DNA from: Candidatus Saccharimonadota bacterium
Lineage (GTDB): Bacteria; Patescibacteriota; Saccharimonadia; Saccharimonadales; UBA4665
Length of the DNA stretch: 64,000 nucleotides
Assembly (NCBI GenBank): GCA_029288485.1
Contig: JARIHC010000004.1
Location: forward strand, 62,001 to 126,000
Direction: 5' to 3'
The number at the start of each line of letters is the position of its first letter. Within the stretch, counting starts at the first letter, position 1. The notes under the pieces are model-generated. The model saw nothing but the letters and a program-made list of their open reading frames with translations, had not been told where the DNA came from and searched no databases. Position numbers and translations under genes: made by a program. Positions 53,386-62,856 of the stretch are shown here, one piece after another.

Positions 53386-55361
53386 ACGTACCTCTCCTTA
53401 GTTTCCGCTTCTATTTTGGCTACTTTAGCGGCCGGTATTGTATACTCGCTATCCTCATTAGAAGTTCGAACAATTACCGCACAAATTACACCCAATAAAC
53501 CAACCGTACACAGGCACCAAATATGCCACACAGCGCCAAAACCACCCAAGAGGGCAAATCCGGCTATAACAATGCCGGCCGCGCTGTTTTTAGGCATCCG
53601 GATAGCTTTGTAGTGCTCCTCTGTGCCGCTATGGCGACCAGGCTTTTTCATTACCCAAAAAGCATCACGTTCGTCGGCTTCCGGAATAACTGCAAAATTA
53701 TACTCTGGGGGCGGCGAAACGGTAGTCCACTCGAGTGTTCGACCGTTCCATGGGTCGCCACTTAAGTCGCGGTTTTGATTGCGTCGCATAATGCTTACTG
53801 TTAGCTGCAGTACCTGAAAACCCACTCCGCAACCGATCAACAAGACACCAACTCCGGCGACTATAAATAACGGCTGCCAACCCAAGTTGGAAGCGTAGTG
53901 GTCCAGTCGACGGGTTGCCCCCATAAGCCCCAGGAAGTAAAGCGGGACGAAAGCCAGGAAAAATCCGCTTAACCAGCAACCAAAAGCATACTTGCCAAGT
54001 CTCTCGTTCAAGCGAAAACCGAAAATTTTAGGGAACCAATATGTCAGGCCGGCAAAGTAGCCAAATATTACGCCGCTCACAATCATAGTATGAAAGTGGG
54101 CCACTAGGAATAGACTATTATGCAGCTGGAAATCTGCTGGTGGCACAGCCATAAGAACTCCTGCAACGCCGCCAATCGTAAACATCAGCACAAAACCCAT
54201 AAACCAAAGCATGGGCGTAGTAAAACGAATACGCCCGCGGTACATCGTAAACAACCAGTTAAAGATTTTTACTCCTGTTGGTATAGCAATCAGCATGGTC
54301 ATAATACCGAAGAAAGCGTTAACGTCCGCACCGGCGCCCATAGTAAAGAAGTGATGCAGCCAAACCAGGAAAGACAACAACACAATACCCCAAATAGCCC
54401 AAACCATAGAAGTGTAGCCAAACAGTTTTTTACCCGAGAATGTCGGCACCACTTCGGAGAAAACACCAAATGCCGGCAAAATTAGAATATAAACCTCGGG
54501 GTGCCCCCAAGCCCATATCAGGTTGACGTACATCATAGCATTACCACCGCCGGCGGCAGTAAAGAAGTGCATACCCATAGCTCGATCCAGATATAGCAGC
54601 GCCAAGGTAACGGTTAGGATGGGGAAGGCAAAGATTACTAAGGTCATAGCGCCCAGCACGCTCCAGCTAAACATCGGCATTTTCATAAGTGACATGCCCG
54701 GCGCGCGCATTTTTATAATGGTAACTATAAAATTAATACCAGATAGCAAGCTGCCAATGCCGGCAATTTGCAGACTCCATATCCAATAATCCACGCCTAC
54801 ACCAGGGCTAAAGTGTAGTTCAGAAAGCGGTGGGTAGGCCAACCAGCCAGCACTAGAAAATTGACCGATCACCAATGATAAATTGACTAACACCATGCCA
54901 GCCGCGAATAGCCAAAAACTCATGGAGTTGAGGAATGGAAAAGCTACGTCGCGGGAACCAATCTGTAGCGGCACCACCAAGTTAATTAGGCCAAACATTA
55001 AACCCATTCCTACGAAAAAGATCATAATCGTGCCATGGGCCGAAAAGACTTGCTGGAAGTGGTTAGCATTCAAGATACCGTGATGCGCGCCTACCGAAGT
55101 GGCTTGCTGTGTGCGCATCATTAGCGCATCGGCGCCTCCGCGGAGCAGCATAATTAAACCGACTACTATATACATTACACCTATCTTTTTCGGATCAAGT
55201 GATGTCAGCCATTCCCGCCACAACCATTTCCAGCGTTTAAAATAAGTTAGGAGTATGATTATCAGTACAGAAGCGCCTACCATAGACAGCACACCGCCCA
55301 GCGTGATTGCATCTGTCGGGATAGCGCTCCAAGTCAGGCGGCCCAGCAAGTTGGCAAACAT
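53382..55361 (-). CDS. cyoB: Cytochrome bo3-type quinol oxidase subunit I
   Basis: 659 residues, the CyoB length, with about 15 TM helices. Catalytic features: [11 protein letters not shown] (low-spin heme His), [17 protein letters not shown] (CuB His and the proton-channel Glu), LHHFF (CuB His pair) and HFHTMI (both heme His). This makes it a heme-copper oxidase of type A that reduces O2 to water and pumps protons. Its start codon overlaps the cyoA stop codon. Confidence 0.96.
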   Translation of the reverse strand: MFANLLGRLTWSAIPTDAITLGGVLSMVGASVLIIILLTYFKRWKWLWREWLTSLDPKKIGVMYIVVGLIMLLRGGADALMMRTQQATSVGAHHGILNANHFQQVFSAHGTIMIFFVGMGLMFGLINLVVPLQIGSRDVAFPFLNSMSFWLFAAGMVLVNLSLVIGQFSSAGWLAYPPLSELHFSPGVGVDYWIWSLQIAGIGSLLSGINFIVTIIKMRAPGMSLMKMPMFSWSVLGAMTLVIFAFPILTVTLALLYLDRAMGMHFFTAAGGGNAMMYVNLIWAWGHPEVYILILPAFGVFSEVVPTFSGKKLFGYTSMVWAIWGIVLLSFLVWLHHFFTMGAGADVNAFFGIMTMLIAIPTGVKIFNWLFTMYRGRIRFTTPMLWFMGFVLMFTIGGVAGVLMAVPPADFQLHNSLFLVAHFHTMIVSGVIFGYFAGLTYWFPKIFGFRLNERLGKYAFGCWLSGFFLAFVPLYFLGLMGATRRLDHYASNLGWQPLFIVAGVGVLLIGCGVGFQVLQLTVSIMRRNQNRDLSGDPWNGRTLEWTTVSPPPEYNFAVIPEADERDAFWVMKKPGRHSGTEEHYKAIRMPKNSAAGIVIAGFALLGGFGAVWHIWCLCTVGLLGVICAVIVRTSNEDSEYTIPAAKVAKIEAETKERYV

Positions 55362-56272
55362 TACTGCATTCCTCCCATGCCCTGCATATCTGCATGTTCG
55401 CTGTGACCAGTTGTCATAGGGCCCATATACTTAGACATTATAGAATCATATAAATTAGGCGGAGTAGAAGAGTAGACGACAACTGGATTATTTTGGCTAG
55501 GTTTAGCCAATTGATCATAGCTGCTCATAGTCAGCGGCTGGTCTTGATGTTTAACGGATTTCATCCAATTATTAAAATCACTTTCAGAGCCAGCTTTGGC
55601 GGTAAAGGTCATGCCCGCAAAACCGTTGCCGCTAATGTTAGCCGATGAACCGTAATATGAGCCGGCCTTATTAGCTATCAGGTGCAGCTGCGTAGACATT
55701 CCAGGCATAGTGTAAATTTGTCCACCCAGCTGAGGCAGCCAAAAAGAGTTCATTACGCTATCTGATGTTAATTGAAAGTTAATAGGCGTGTTGGTTGGAA
55801 CTTGTAGATAGTTAACGCTGGCAATGTGCTGATCCGGATAGATAAACAGCCATTTCCAATCTAGTGCAACTACTTGGATATTCATCGGTTGTTTGTCCGA
55901 CGCTAGCGATCTATAAGGATCCAGCTGATGGCTGCTGTTCCAAGTAACCACAGACAAAATCGCTATCAAAATACTCGGTATAAGCCACCAGACGGCTTCA
56001 ACCAGCCAATTGCCAGATAAGTCGGGGCTATATTTAGCTTTTTTGTTGCTAGCCCGGTAGCGCCAGGCAAAAGCAAACAAAAGCGCATATACCGGCAGGA
56101 CCACTACAAGCGATAGCACCAATGCAAAAACTATTAAATTCTTTTCTTTTTCGCCAATACTGCCTTTGGGCTCAAGCACTGGAATATTAGCGTGTTTTAA
56201 GTACCCGATCGCCAGAGTTACCGCAATCAAGGCTAACAGGATAAAAATAATGATTTTTAACTTTTTATTCAC
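55361..56272 (-). CDS. cyoA: Cytochrome bo3-type quinol oxidase subunit II
   Basis: 303 residues from GTG 56272, with AAGGCGAG before it. Two TM helices (about 5-24 and 46-70) and an external cupredoxin domain. The CuA ligands are missing: the loop reads [14 protein letters not shown], where CuA proteins have two Cys, His and Met. That marks a quinol rather than cytochrome c oxidase. No lipobox Cys, unlike E. coli CyoA. First gene of the operon; TATAAT (56307-56302) is its -10. Confidence 0.94.
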   Translation of the reverse strand: MNKKLKIIIFILLALIAVTLAIGYLKHANIPVLEPKGSIGEKEKNLIVFALVLSLVVVLPVYALLFAFAWRYRASNKKAKYSPDLSGNWLVEAVWWLIPSILIAILSVVTWNSSHQLDPYRSLASDKQPMNIQVVALDWKWLFIYPDQHIASVNYLQVPTNTPINFQLTSDSVMNSFWLPQLGGQIYTMPGMSTQLHLIANKAGSYYGSSANISGNGFAGMTFTAKAGSESDFNNWMKSVKHQDQPLTMSSYDQLAKPSQNNPVVVYSSTPPNLYDSIMSKYMGPMTTGHSEHADMQGMGGMQ

Positions 56273-56301
56273 GCCAGAACTCGCCTTATAAGCTTAAGTT
56301 T

Positions 56302-56307
56302 ATTATA
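56302..56307 (-). promoter_or_regulatory. -10 box of the cyo operon
   Basis: A perfect TATAAT on the minus strand, with a leader of about 22 bases holding the cyoA ribosome-binding site. No good -35 at 17 bases; TTGTAC lies at 19. An oppositely oriented TACAAT (56328-56333) for the 56340 gene lies in the region where that -35 would be, so the two promoters may interfere. Confidence 0.6.
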
Positions 56308-56339
56308 GCACTCCGGTGCAGTTGGGGTACAATAAGATC

Positions 56340-56594
56340 ATGATTGTTTTGCTACACGTTTTAATTGCTCTATGCAGCGTAGCTTGGACTAGTTATTTAT
56401 ATTTTGAGCCTTCTCGGCCTAAATTTTACGCCGCCTACGGCTTGATTGGGGCAACGCTTGCCAGCGGCACTTATTTGGTCATCAGTACACATTCGCCACT
56501 TCTCTCTAGTTGCGTAACAGGTTTGATTTATCTCAGCATAGTTTTAAGCGGTGTTTTAGCCGCCTCAAGAAAGTTTATAAAAGAATCCAGCTAA
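56340..56594 (+). CDS. Small three-helix membrane protein
   Basis: 84 residues from ATG 56340; TACAAT (56328-56333) ends 6 bases before it, so the frame open to GTG 56316 is rejected. Three TM helices (about 1-22, 29-48, 54-74). No family recognised. Located between cyoA (divergent) and the FAD-linked dehydrogenase (convergent, 4-nt stop overlap). The position suggests a respiratory-linked role. Confidence 0.55.
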   Translation: MIVLLHVLIALCSVAWTSYLYFEPSRPKFYAAYGLIGATLASGTYLVISTHSPLLSSCVTGLIYLSIVLSGVLAASRKFIKESS

Positions 56595-58255
56595 AAATGG
56601 TCGCGGATGTGGCCAAAGCTGTAATCCCACGTTGCATCAACTTTTTTATGAGGGTTAAAAATATCTTCCGGGTCCATTATTTTTTTGGCTTCTCGGAAAA
56701 TCTTCATCATTTCCTTGCCGTACATTTGTTCCAGCCAGGGACCGCGCACTAAACCATCGTTATGCTCACCGCTTAGAGATCCGCCATATTTAAGTATTAA
56801 ATTATTAACTTCTTTCATAGCTGGCAGTAATTTGCGGCGGTCGCGGGGATCTTCTAACTTCATGAGCGGAATAATGTGGAAATTACCATCGCCCATATGT
56901 CCGGCAATAGTTGCGAACAGATCATATTTTTTAATAATTTTACGGATTTTAGGCAGGAATTCACTAAGACGCGCCGGCGGCACTACTAAATCATCAATAA
57001 ACGGCGCTGTGTGCTTGTCTTTGACTTTGCTGCGCAGCAGTTGAAAGCTGTAGCGACGCATAACCCAAAATTTTTCTGATTTACCTTCGGTGGGGTCTTC
57101 TTCAAAGCCATTAATTTCGTAGCGGGCGCGGTGTTTTGCGAGCTCGCTGTGCAAAGCATGGACCTTGCTGCGAACCTCGTCTTCAGTCTCGCCGTTAAAC
57201 TCCACCATTAAAATTAGCTTAGGAATACCTCGCCAAAAACGCAGGCCGGTTGGGATAAAGCTCAGGAATAGGCGCAAAACACCGCGCCAACCCAACATCT
57301 TATGAAAGCTAGGCATGAACTTAATGCCGAGCCAGAGTGTAGCGTCATCGAATGATTCAAAGGTTGCCGGCTTGCTCTCTAGTACTTTGGGAATCACTTC
57401 GCCTAGGTCGTCAATATCGTGCATGAATAATATTAACAAGCCCGAGTGAGGCCGCTTTGGCACCAGCCGAAAGTGAATATCGGTCACGAAGCCAAGCGTG
57501 CCCTGAGCGCCAACGATAAATTTGGTGAGATCAAAAATTTGTTTTTCACGGTCCCACACATCCCACAAATTATAACCAGTAGAGTTTTTGCTGACATGAG
57601 GCTTGGCGGCTTTTATGCGGTCATAATTTTTCTCGATTAGCCAGAATAATTTTCGGTAAGTTTCGCCCTCGAAATCTTTTTGATTCATTTTTTTGTCGAG
57701 CTCTAGCTTGCTGAGCGGTTTTACCGTGCGTTCAACCCCGTCCGCAAATACGAATTTGAGCTCAGTTACAAAATCCTCAGTTTTGCCAAATTCCAGTGAT
57801 TTTTCGCCGCCGGAGTTATTGTTAACCATGCCGCCGATACTAGCCAGATCACGCGAAGCAGGGTAGGTAGGCATAAGGGCATCGTGTTTTAGTGTTTGCG
57901 GCTCAAAATCGCGGTAAAGTACGCCAGGCTGAGCCTGAGCAGATCGTGAAGTAACTTTCTCAATCTTAGTAAAATGCTGGCGAAAATCAATAATTATAGA
58001 GTCATTGATAGCGCCTCCGGACATACAAGTACCAGCCGAGCGGGCTGTAAGACTTAGTCCAGGTTCGGCTTTTTTATTAGCAGCTACCAGTTTAACTAAA
58101 CGCTCTACATCTTTACCGTCTCTAGGTGCGGCCACTAGTTTGGGTCTAAGTTCAAACATCGAAGCATCATGGCTGTAGATATCCAAAGTCGCCGGATCAT
58201 CTTTTAGCTCACCGCCAAAGCCAGCCTTTTTGAGCTCGTTTTTTATGTCGTCCAT
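56591..58255 (-). CDS. FAD-linked dehydrogenase (GlcD / D-lactate dehydrogenase type)
   Basis: 554 residues from ATG 58255; other in-frame starts are ATG 58285 and TTG 58291. The FAD_binding_4 domain has SLTARSAGTCMSGGAINDSI and PASRDLASIGGMVNNNSGGE; the C-terminal FAD-oxidase domain has GHMGDGNFHIIPLM, SGEHNDGLVRG and MDPEDIFNPHK. Such enzymes oxidise D-lactate, glycolate or 2-hydroxyglutarate and pass electrons to quinone or another carrier. No Fe-S domain is fused. Next to NDH-2 and cyo, it is a likely electron donor to the chain. Confidence 0.85.
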   Translation of the reverse strand: MDDIKNELKKAGFGGELKDDPATLDIYSHDASMFELRPKLVAAPRDGKDVERLVKLVAANKKAEPGLSLTARSAGTCMSGGAINDSIIIDFRQHFTKIEKVTSRSAQAQPGVLYRDFEPQTLKHDALMPTYPASRDLASIGGMVNNNSGGEKSLEFGKTEDFVTELKFVFADGVERTVKPLSKLELDKKMNQKDFEGETYRKLFWLIEKNYDRIKAAKPHVSKNSTGYNLWDVWDREKQIFDLTKFIVGAQGTLGFVTDIHFRLVPKRPHSGLLILFMHDIDDLGEVIPKVLESKPATFESFDDATLWLGIKFMPSFHKMLGWRGVLRLFLSFIPTGLRFWRGIPKLILMVEFNGETEDEVRSKVHALHSELAKHRARYEINGFEEDPTEGKSEKFWVMRRYSFQLLRSKVKDKHTAPFIDDLVVPPARLSEFLPKIRKIIKKYDLFATIAGHMGDGNFHIIPLMKLEDPRDRRKLLPAMKEVNNLILKYGGSLSGEHNDGLVRGPWLEQMYGKEMMKIFREAKKIMDPEDIFNPHKKVDATWDYSFGHIRDHF

Positions 58256-58292
58256 ACCTTTAAGCTTAGTATCTGTTACAATCATAAGCAAG

Positions 58293-59480
58293 ATGTCAAA
58301 AACTAAAGTTCTGGTTGTGGGCGGCGGCTTCGCCGGAGTTAAAGCAGCTTTGGAACTCTCGGATGATGACCGATTTGCAGTAACTTTGATTAGCGACGAT
58401 AGCGATTTACGGTACTATCCTACGCTTTACCATAGCGCAACTGGCGGCAAACGTAGCAACTCGTCAATTCCGCTCAAAACTATATTTGAGGGCAAGCCGG
58501 TAGAAGTTATTCAAGCATCGGCTAAAACACTGGACCGCAAATCTAAAACGATCACTGCGGTAAACGGCCAGAGCTATAGCTACGACACGTTAATTTTGGC
58601 ACTTGGAGTAGTTACTAACTACTTTGGTATTAAAGGTCTTGATGAGTACTCATACAGCATTAAAACCCAGGCCGAGGCAGAACGGTTTAAAAAACACCTG
58701 CATCAACAGCTGCAAGATGACAATCGGCCAGACCTGCATTACGTAATAGTCGGCGCCGGCCCCACAGGCATTGAGTTGGCTGGTGCTTTACCCGCTTATC
58801 TGCGCTGTATTATGCAAAATCATGGCCTACCGCATCGAGCTATCCATATTGATTTAGTAGAGGCTGCGCCGCGGCTACTGCCTCGTTTACCCAAAGACAC
58901 ATCGCGGCGAGTTAAACGCCAGTTAACTAAGCTAGGTATCCGGTTGTATTTAAATAGTACAGTGGAAGGACAGACAGCCGACGAACTAATGGTGGGGGGC
59001 AAGCCTATCCGCAGCCACACCGTGGTTTGGACGGCCGGAGTTACTAATAACCCATTTTTTAAAGATAACGACTTTGCGCTGGCGGGCCGAGGCAAGGTAG
59101 CTACAGACGTATATCTGCAAGCTGAGCCAGACGTTTTCGTACTTGGCGATAACGCTAATACGCCATACAGCGGTATGGCTCAAACCGCTTTATTAGACGG
59201 TAAATATATCGCAAAAAATCTTAGGCGGCGCGCTAGCGGCAAGGACTTTAAAAGTTATAAAGTAAAAAAGCCCATTACAGTGCTGCCTGCCGGACCAAAA
59301 TGGGCTGCGGTAGTGTGGGGCAAATTGCGGTTATATGGTTGGCTAGGATGGTTTATGCGCGAAGCGGCAGACATGAAGGGGTTTCACGACTTGGAGCCGT
59401 GGAACGAAGCCGCTAAACAGTGGTACTCAGAATTTACTAGTGAAGACAGCTGCGAAACCTGTGCAGCCACTTCTCACTAA
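58293..59480 (+). CDS. Type II NADH dehydrogenase (NDH-2)
   Basis: 395 residues from ATG 58293; a frame open to 58230 overlaps the divergent dehydrogenase gene and is rejected. Two Rossmann motifs: VLVVGGGFAGVKAALEL (FAD) and HYVIVGAGPTGIELAGAL (NADH). VFVLGDNANTPYSGMAQTALLDGK is the C-terminal FAD/quinone part. It oxidises NADH and reduces quinone without proton pumping. The C-terminus is basic-hydrophobic for membrane contact and ends in SCETCAATSH. TACAAT (58277-58282) ends 10 bases before the ATG. Confidence 0.88.
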   Translation: MSKTKVLVVGGGFAGVKAALELSDDDRFAVTLISDDSDLRYYPTLYHSATGGKRSNSSIPLKTIFEGKPVEVIQASAKTLDRKSKTITAVNGQSYSYDTLILALGVVTNYFGIKGLDEYSYSIKTQAEAERFKKHLHQQLQDDNRPDLHYVIVGAGPTGIELAGALPAYLRCIMQNHGLPHRAIHIDLVEAAPRLLPRLPKDTSRRVKRQLTKLGIRLYLNSTVEGQTADELMVGGKPIRSHTVVWTAGVTNNPFFKDNDFALAGRGKVATDVYLQAEPDVFVLGDNANTPYSGMAQTALLDGKYIAKNLRRRASGKDFKSYKVKKPITVLPAGPKWAAVVWGKLRLYGWLGWFMREAADMKGFHDLEPWNEAAKQWYSEFTSEDSCETCAATSH

Positions 59481-59696
59481 CTAACACCAATCTAGTGGAA
59501 TGCGCGGTCTATCGGGATAGGCTTCTGAAATTTTTACAAAATGTGTGGTCAGAACAGTCCCATGAAGCTCGTAAACACCCGGGGCTTCAGTCGGCACCGC
59601 CGTAACATCCAGCTCTCCGCCGGGACCGTAAAAACCTTCCACCTTTATCTCGTCACTTGTATCTATGCTCGATAAGTCAGGGTGTGCTTCACTCAT
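59481..59696 (-). CDS. Small hypothetical protein
   Basis: 71 residues, acidic, probably beta-rich (SDEIKVEGFYGPGGELDVTAV). Not recognised. Stop codons of this gene and NDH-2 are back to back. TATAAT on the minus strand is about 14 bases before the ATG. Confidence 0.5.
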   Translation of the reverse strand: MSEAHPDLSSIDTSDEIKVEGFYGPGGELDVTAVPTEAPGVYELHGTVLTTHFVKISEAYPDRPRIPLDWC

Positions 59697-59759
59697 TTAT
59701 TAATAATATCATTATACTGTTACTTGTAAAGACCTACTTACTTCGTTATTAACTAGTAT

Positions 59760-60644
59760 CTAAGCAACAAATGAAGCCCGCAGAGCCGCGACTAAAAAGT
59801 CTTTGGCTGTCAGCACAAGTGGTTCCTGTTTTTGGTCTGCATCGTCTTCGAACGAGTGGCGCACAGGACAGCCAGATGAGCTATTAGCTCCATGCGGACC
59901 GTCGTATACTCTAGCGCGACTAAATAATTCAGATCGTTTTCTTTCGGCGGCCAGATGGTATTTATCGCTCAAGTCCGTAACCTGGCCGTCAACCACCCTA
60001 TAAGCATCTCTTACGCTCAGTCTATTTCTGTCGTCTTCATGAAAGCCAAAAAACATATTTTTACGCAGTTCAAAATCTGTAGCTCTGGATTCTAAAAAGC
60101 CGTTAGGACCTTTAGTGAGCCTAAGAAGAATTGAGTCAAAATTTTCTCGCTCCATGACTGCGGCAAATTCAGAAGGGTCAAACGGGTCAGCCGAGTTTAA
60201 GAAAGCATGGAACAGTTTATTCTCAATACGGTATATGTGCGAGGCAATCGTCAGTGGCACCACAATGCCGCTTTTTACAGCTTCATTAATGATTAGTTTT
60301 GGCCTGCCATGATTATAAAAAAGATCGCTTCTGGCTGCGTCTAGCTCGGCAAGCTCGCTCAAGCCGGGCGAATCATCATCATATAACTCTGCTTCTTTTA
60401 ATCTATCTGCGACTATTACGTGCGCACTATCCGGGAAGACTTCTAGAGCGTGAAAGTCTTCAACTGGCCACTGTTGCAATTTTTGTGCTTCAGCTTCTGT
60501 TATTTCGGCCGTATATATAGGTCGAAGCAAGCCGGCTAAATATGGGCCGATAACATCTCTCATAACTTCTGCGCGCTCTAAGTTGCCAGCTTGACCTACA
60601 AGATTGCGCCGGACAGTAGGTTTTTCCGCAACACTGCTCTCCAT
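59760..60644 (-). CDS. Hypothetical protein
   Basis: 294 residues, soluble, charged, not recognised (RRNLVGQAGNLERAEVMRDV; SHIYRIENKLFHAFLNSADP; FGFHEDDRNRLSVRDAYRV). TATACT on the minus strand ends 7 bases before the ATG. Belongs to a group of unknown soluble proteins at this end of the window. Confidence 0.55.
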   Translation of the reverse strand: MESSVAEKPTVRRNLVGQAGNLERAEVMRDVIGPYLAGLLRPIYTAEITEAEAQKLQQWPVEDFHALEVFPDSAHVIVADRLKEAELYDDDSPGLSELAELDAARSDLFYNHGRPKLIINEAVKSGIVVPLTIASHIYRIENKLFHAFLNSADPFDPSEFAAVMERENFDSILLRLTKGPNGFLESRATDFELRKNMFFGFHEDDRNRLSVRDAYRVVDGQVTDLSDKYHLAAERKRSELFSRARVYDGPHGANSSSGCPVRHSFEDDADQKQEPLVLTAKDFLVAALRASFVA

Positions 60645-60716
60645 ATCTTCCAGTATAAGGAGTTACGCGCGATTTGGCCATTCCCAACATTCACTTTAAG
60701 TGGTATAGTTTTGCTA

Positions 60717-61193
60717 ATGAGTATAAGGACAGCCTATAATGAACGAGTTAGCCAGATGTCTTTCGGTGAAGGCGCTACTTATGTAGGCGGCATGTTTAGC
60801 GGCGAGATAGTTGGCCTACTTGCTGGGGCTGTAGTTTTAAAAAAAGTTATTAACCATTCGGATGTTTACACCCCTTTACAAGATAGAATTGTAGACCTTA
60901 GCCATCAAAACACATCACTATCACAAGTTACCGAACATAACTTGCTTCAGGGATACAGAGATAAAGCTAGCGTGGCAACTTTTGTGCAGCACCGAATTGA
61001 TTCTAACAATCATAAAATCAAAGCCCTCAAGGCCGAGCAGCCTCACCAGATAAATGAGGCTGCCGGGATGGGCATTTTTCTGGGCATAGGTTTTGCTGGA
61101 GCAGTAGCAGGTACGGCTATTGCCTATGGTGCCCGCAAAGCTGTAAAAGCCGTGAGTTCACGCCTAAACACATCCGAAGATCCCAGCAGCTAA
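60717..61193 (+). CDS. Hypothetical protein with two membrane segments
   Basis: 158 residues from ATG 60717; TATAGT (60704-60709) ends 7 bases before it. The frame runs back to TTG 60591 inside the divergent gene and is rejected. An N-terminal hydrophobic segment (SGEIVGLLAGAVVL) and a C-terminal one (GIFLGIGFAGAVAGTAIAYG) bracket a helical, polar middle. No family recognised. 4-nt stop overlap with the kinase gene (CTAA). Confidence 0.5.
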   Translation: MSIRTAYNERVSQMSFGEGATYVGGMFSGEIVGLLAGAVVLKKVINHSDVYTPLQDRIVDLSHQNTSLSQVTEHNLLQGYRDKASVATFVQHRIDSNNHKIKALKAEQPHQINEAAGMGIFLGIGFAGAVAGTAIAYGARKAVKAVSSRLNTSEDPSS

Positions 61194-61708
61194 TTTGCTT
61201 GTTGGATGTAATTAAGCGCCGTCGTTATGTTGCTAACAGGCTCAGTGGCGCTGTCTAAAATAAGATGTTCTTTGTCCCAGCTCTTATACTTTTTGCGGTA
61301 CTCCTGGACTTCTTCCCAAGTTAATTCGCTAAAACCAGGTAAGCGGCGCACTCTAGCTTCAATTCTCTCTTGATGCAGTGTTTCGTCGTTGTACATACAC
61401 TCTATAATTATTAATTTAGCCTTGTGCTTATGCGCCAGCTTTTCCCACGCCTCTCTGGCTTCAGGATCAGCGTTAACGGCATCGATGATAGCCGATTGGC
61501 CTGACTGCAAATGCTCGTCAGCTAACTTCTGAGCAGCTTTGTATGCGGCCAGACCAGTCGAGTAATTGCGCTCCATGCCCGACGCCAACATATCTGACTC
61601 AATAGGGTCCACCGAAAAGACAGGATAAAGCAACTTGCACGCTACACCATCAGCGATAGTGCTTTTACCAGACCCCGGCAAACCGGTTAATACTATAAGT
61701 TTAGTCAT
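61190..61708 (-). CDS. P-loop kinase of the AAA_33 type
   Basis: 172 residues. Walker A LTGLPGSGKSTIADGV, then FSVDPIESDML (catalytic Asp region), AIIDAVNADPEAREAWEKLA, and an Arg-rich lid (ERIEARVRRLPGFSEL). Related to small-molecule kinases and the kinase at 2512. Substrate unknown. TATATC on the minus strand is about 8 bases before the ATG. Confidence 0.75.
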   Translation of the reverse strand: MTKLIVLTGLPGSGKSTIADGVACKLLYPVFSVDPIESDMLASGMERNYSTGLAAYKAAQKLADEHLQSGQSAIIDAVNADPEAREAWEKLAHKHKAKLIIIECMYNDETLHQERIEARVRRLPGFSELTWEEVQEYRKKYKSWDKEHLILDSATEPVSNITTALNYIQQAN

Positions 61709-61745
61709 GTCTATATGATATACGAGCCGAGCCTAAAAGCCGTTG

Positions 61746-62333
61746 TTAGCTACCCAGCAAAACTGCGCCGTTTACTTGGTAGCGGCTGATTTCACCAGAT
61801 ATTTCAGTGCCAACTGCCTCCAGCTCATCTCTGCTTAATGCGTTAGAGCCTATGGACAGTGCCGTTACGCCGCCAAATACCGGCATTAAGTGATTAGCTG
61901 TCACCCTGCCGCTTAACCAGTCCTCAACAAGCTGGTCGCCATCATAGTATTTACAAGGGAAGTTTTTATCCAGCCCACTCTCCGTGCGGATCACTAGCCG
62001 GCCAATGTCTGATCCCATCCTCTGCGAAGCCATGTGAAGTGCCGCATGACGATCAGAAGTTCGGCTGGCAAATATTTCATAAACCTCGTTGGTCATTATG
62101 TCCATAACCTGACCCTCTTCGTCGACGCAGCGGCCTTTTATATATAAATCTTCGCCCCGGTGTTTCTCTAGCGTCAGCAAAATTGCCTGGATAGAGTCAA
62201 CGTGAGTCGAAAGCAGTATCTCTGTTTCGGTGTCACGGTCAGTCTGCGTCAAAGGAAATTCATGATAAACACGGGGCACTATGCAAGTATTGCCGCCATC
62301 TTCAAAATATTGAGAGTTATCAAGCTCGCTCAT
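61746..62333 (-). CDS. Hypothetical protein
   Basis: 195 residues, acidic, soluble, not recognised (QAILLTLEKHRGEDLYIKGR; MTNEVYEIFASRTSDRHAAL). TATTCT on the minus strand ends 9 bases before the ATG. No motif suggests a function. Confidence 0.5.
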   Translation of the reverse strand: MSELDNSQYFEDGGNTCIVPRVYHEFPLTQTDRDTETEILLSTHVDSIQAILLTLEKHRGEDLYIKGRCVDEEGQVMDIMTNEVYEIFASRTSDRHAALHMASQRMGSDIGRLVIRTESGLDKNFPCKYYDGDQLVEDWLSGRVTANHLMPVFGGVTALSIGSNALSRDELEAVGTEISGEISRYQVNGAVLLGS

Positions 62334-62360
62334 TTAAAGCATAGAATATCACTTTTATAG

Positions 62361-62825
62361 TTATTTGTAAATGTCCAGGTCATCTTTGATGCGAATATGC
62401 AGACCGTGAAAACCATATTCAGAACTATCCCTAGCAAACACAAACCAATGCAAGTGCGGCGCGGTCATATAGCCGGATAATCCAGTTTTCGCTATCATTT
62501 GGCCGGCGCGCACTTTATAGCCAACTTTGACCAATATCGAGCCGTGGGCTAGATGGATTAGGTCGGAGGTCTCTCCGTTCGCATGAGCAATCTGAACGTA
62601 GTTAGCAAATTTGGCAAATTTAGGATCATTGCCATACTTATCGTGAGCATCTAAAACAGTTATAATTTCGCCATCAAAAGGCGCCAACACGTCGGTGTCA
62701 GGTTCCACTGCAAAATCGACGGCGCCTTTATATGGCCCAGGATGACCAGGCCCGTCGCTAACGATTTTTAATATTTTTGTTTCAGGCAGCAGTGGAAGTA
62801 TATAAATATTTTGCGTAGGCTGCAT
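62361..62825 (-). CDS. M23/LytM-like protein with an altered zinc site
   Basis: 154 residues from ATG 62825; the frame open to 63092 lies within the helicase gene. The M23 core is clear: GAVDFAVEPDTDVLAPFDGEI, VQIAHANGETSDLIHLAHGS, AKTGLSGYMTAPHLHW. The Asp (VDFA) and the HLH ligand are kept, but the first His, normally in an HxGxDFA motif, is replaced (PYKGAVDFA). No signal peptide is visible. Either a degenerate peptidase or a binding protein. TATAGT ends 6 bases before the ATG. Confidence 0.75.
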   Translation of the reverse strand: MQPTQNIYILPLLPETKILKIVSDGPGHPGPYKGAVDFAVEPDTDVLAPFDGEIITVLDAHDKYGNDPKFAKFANYVQIAHANGETSDLIHLAHGSILVKVGYKVRAGQMIAKTGLSGYMTAPHLHWFVFARDSSEYGFHGLHIRIKDDLDIYK

Positions 62826-62831
62826 GACATC

Positions 62832-62849
62832 ACTATAACAGGTTACAAT
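62832..62849. promoter_or_regulatory. Back-to-back divergent -10 boxes
   Basis: Minus-strand TATAGT (62837-62832) for the M23 gene and plus-strand TACAAT (62844-62849) for the helicase gene are only 6 bases apart. The two promoters overlap, and each sits 6-7 bases from its start codon. Confidence 0.55.
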
Positions 62850-62856
62850 ATAACCA

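Noticed and set aside
54120-54485. Plus-strand ORFs inside cyoB
   Set aside because: They are shadows of the strongly supported minus-strand gene and lack promoters and ribosome-binding sites.
60591-60716. Longer N-terminus for the 60717 gene
   Set aside because: It would lie inside the divergent gene; TATAGT is positioned for ATG 60717.
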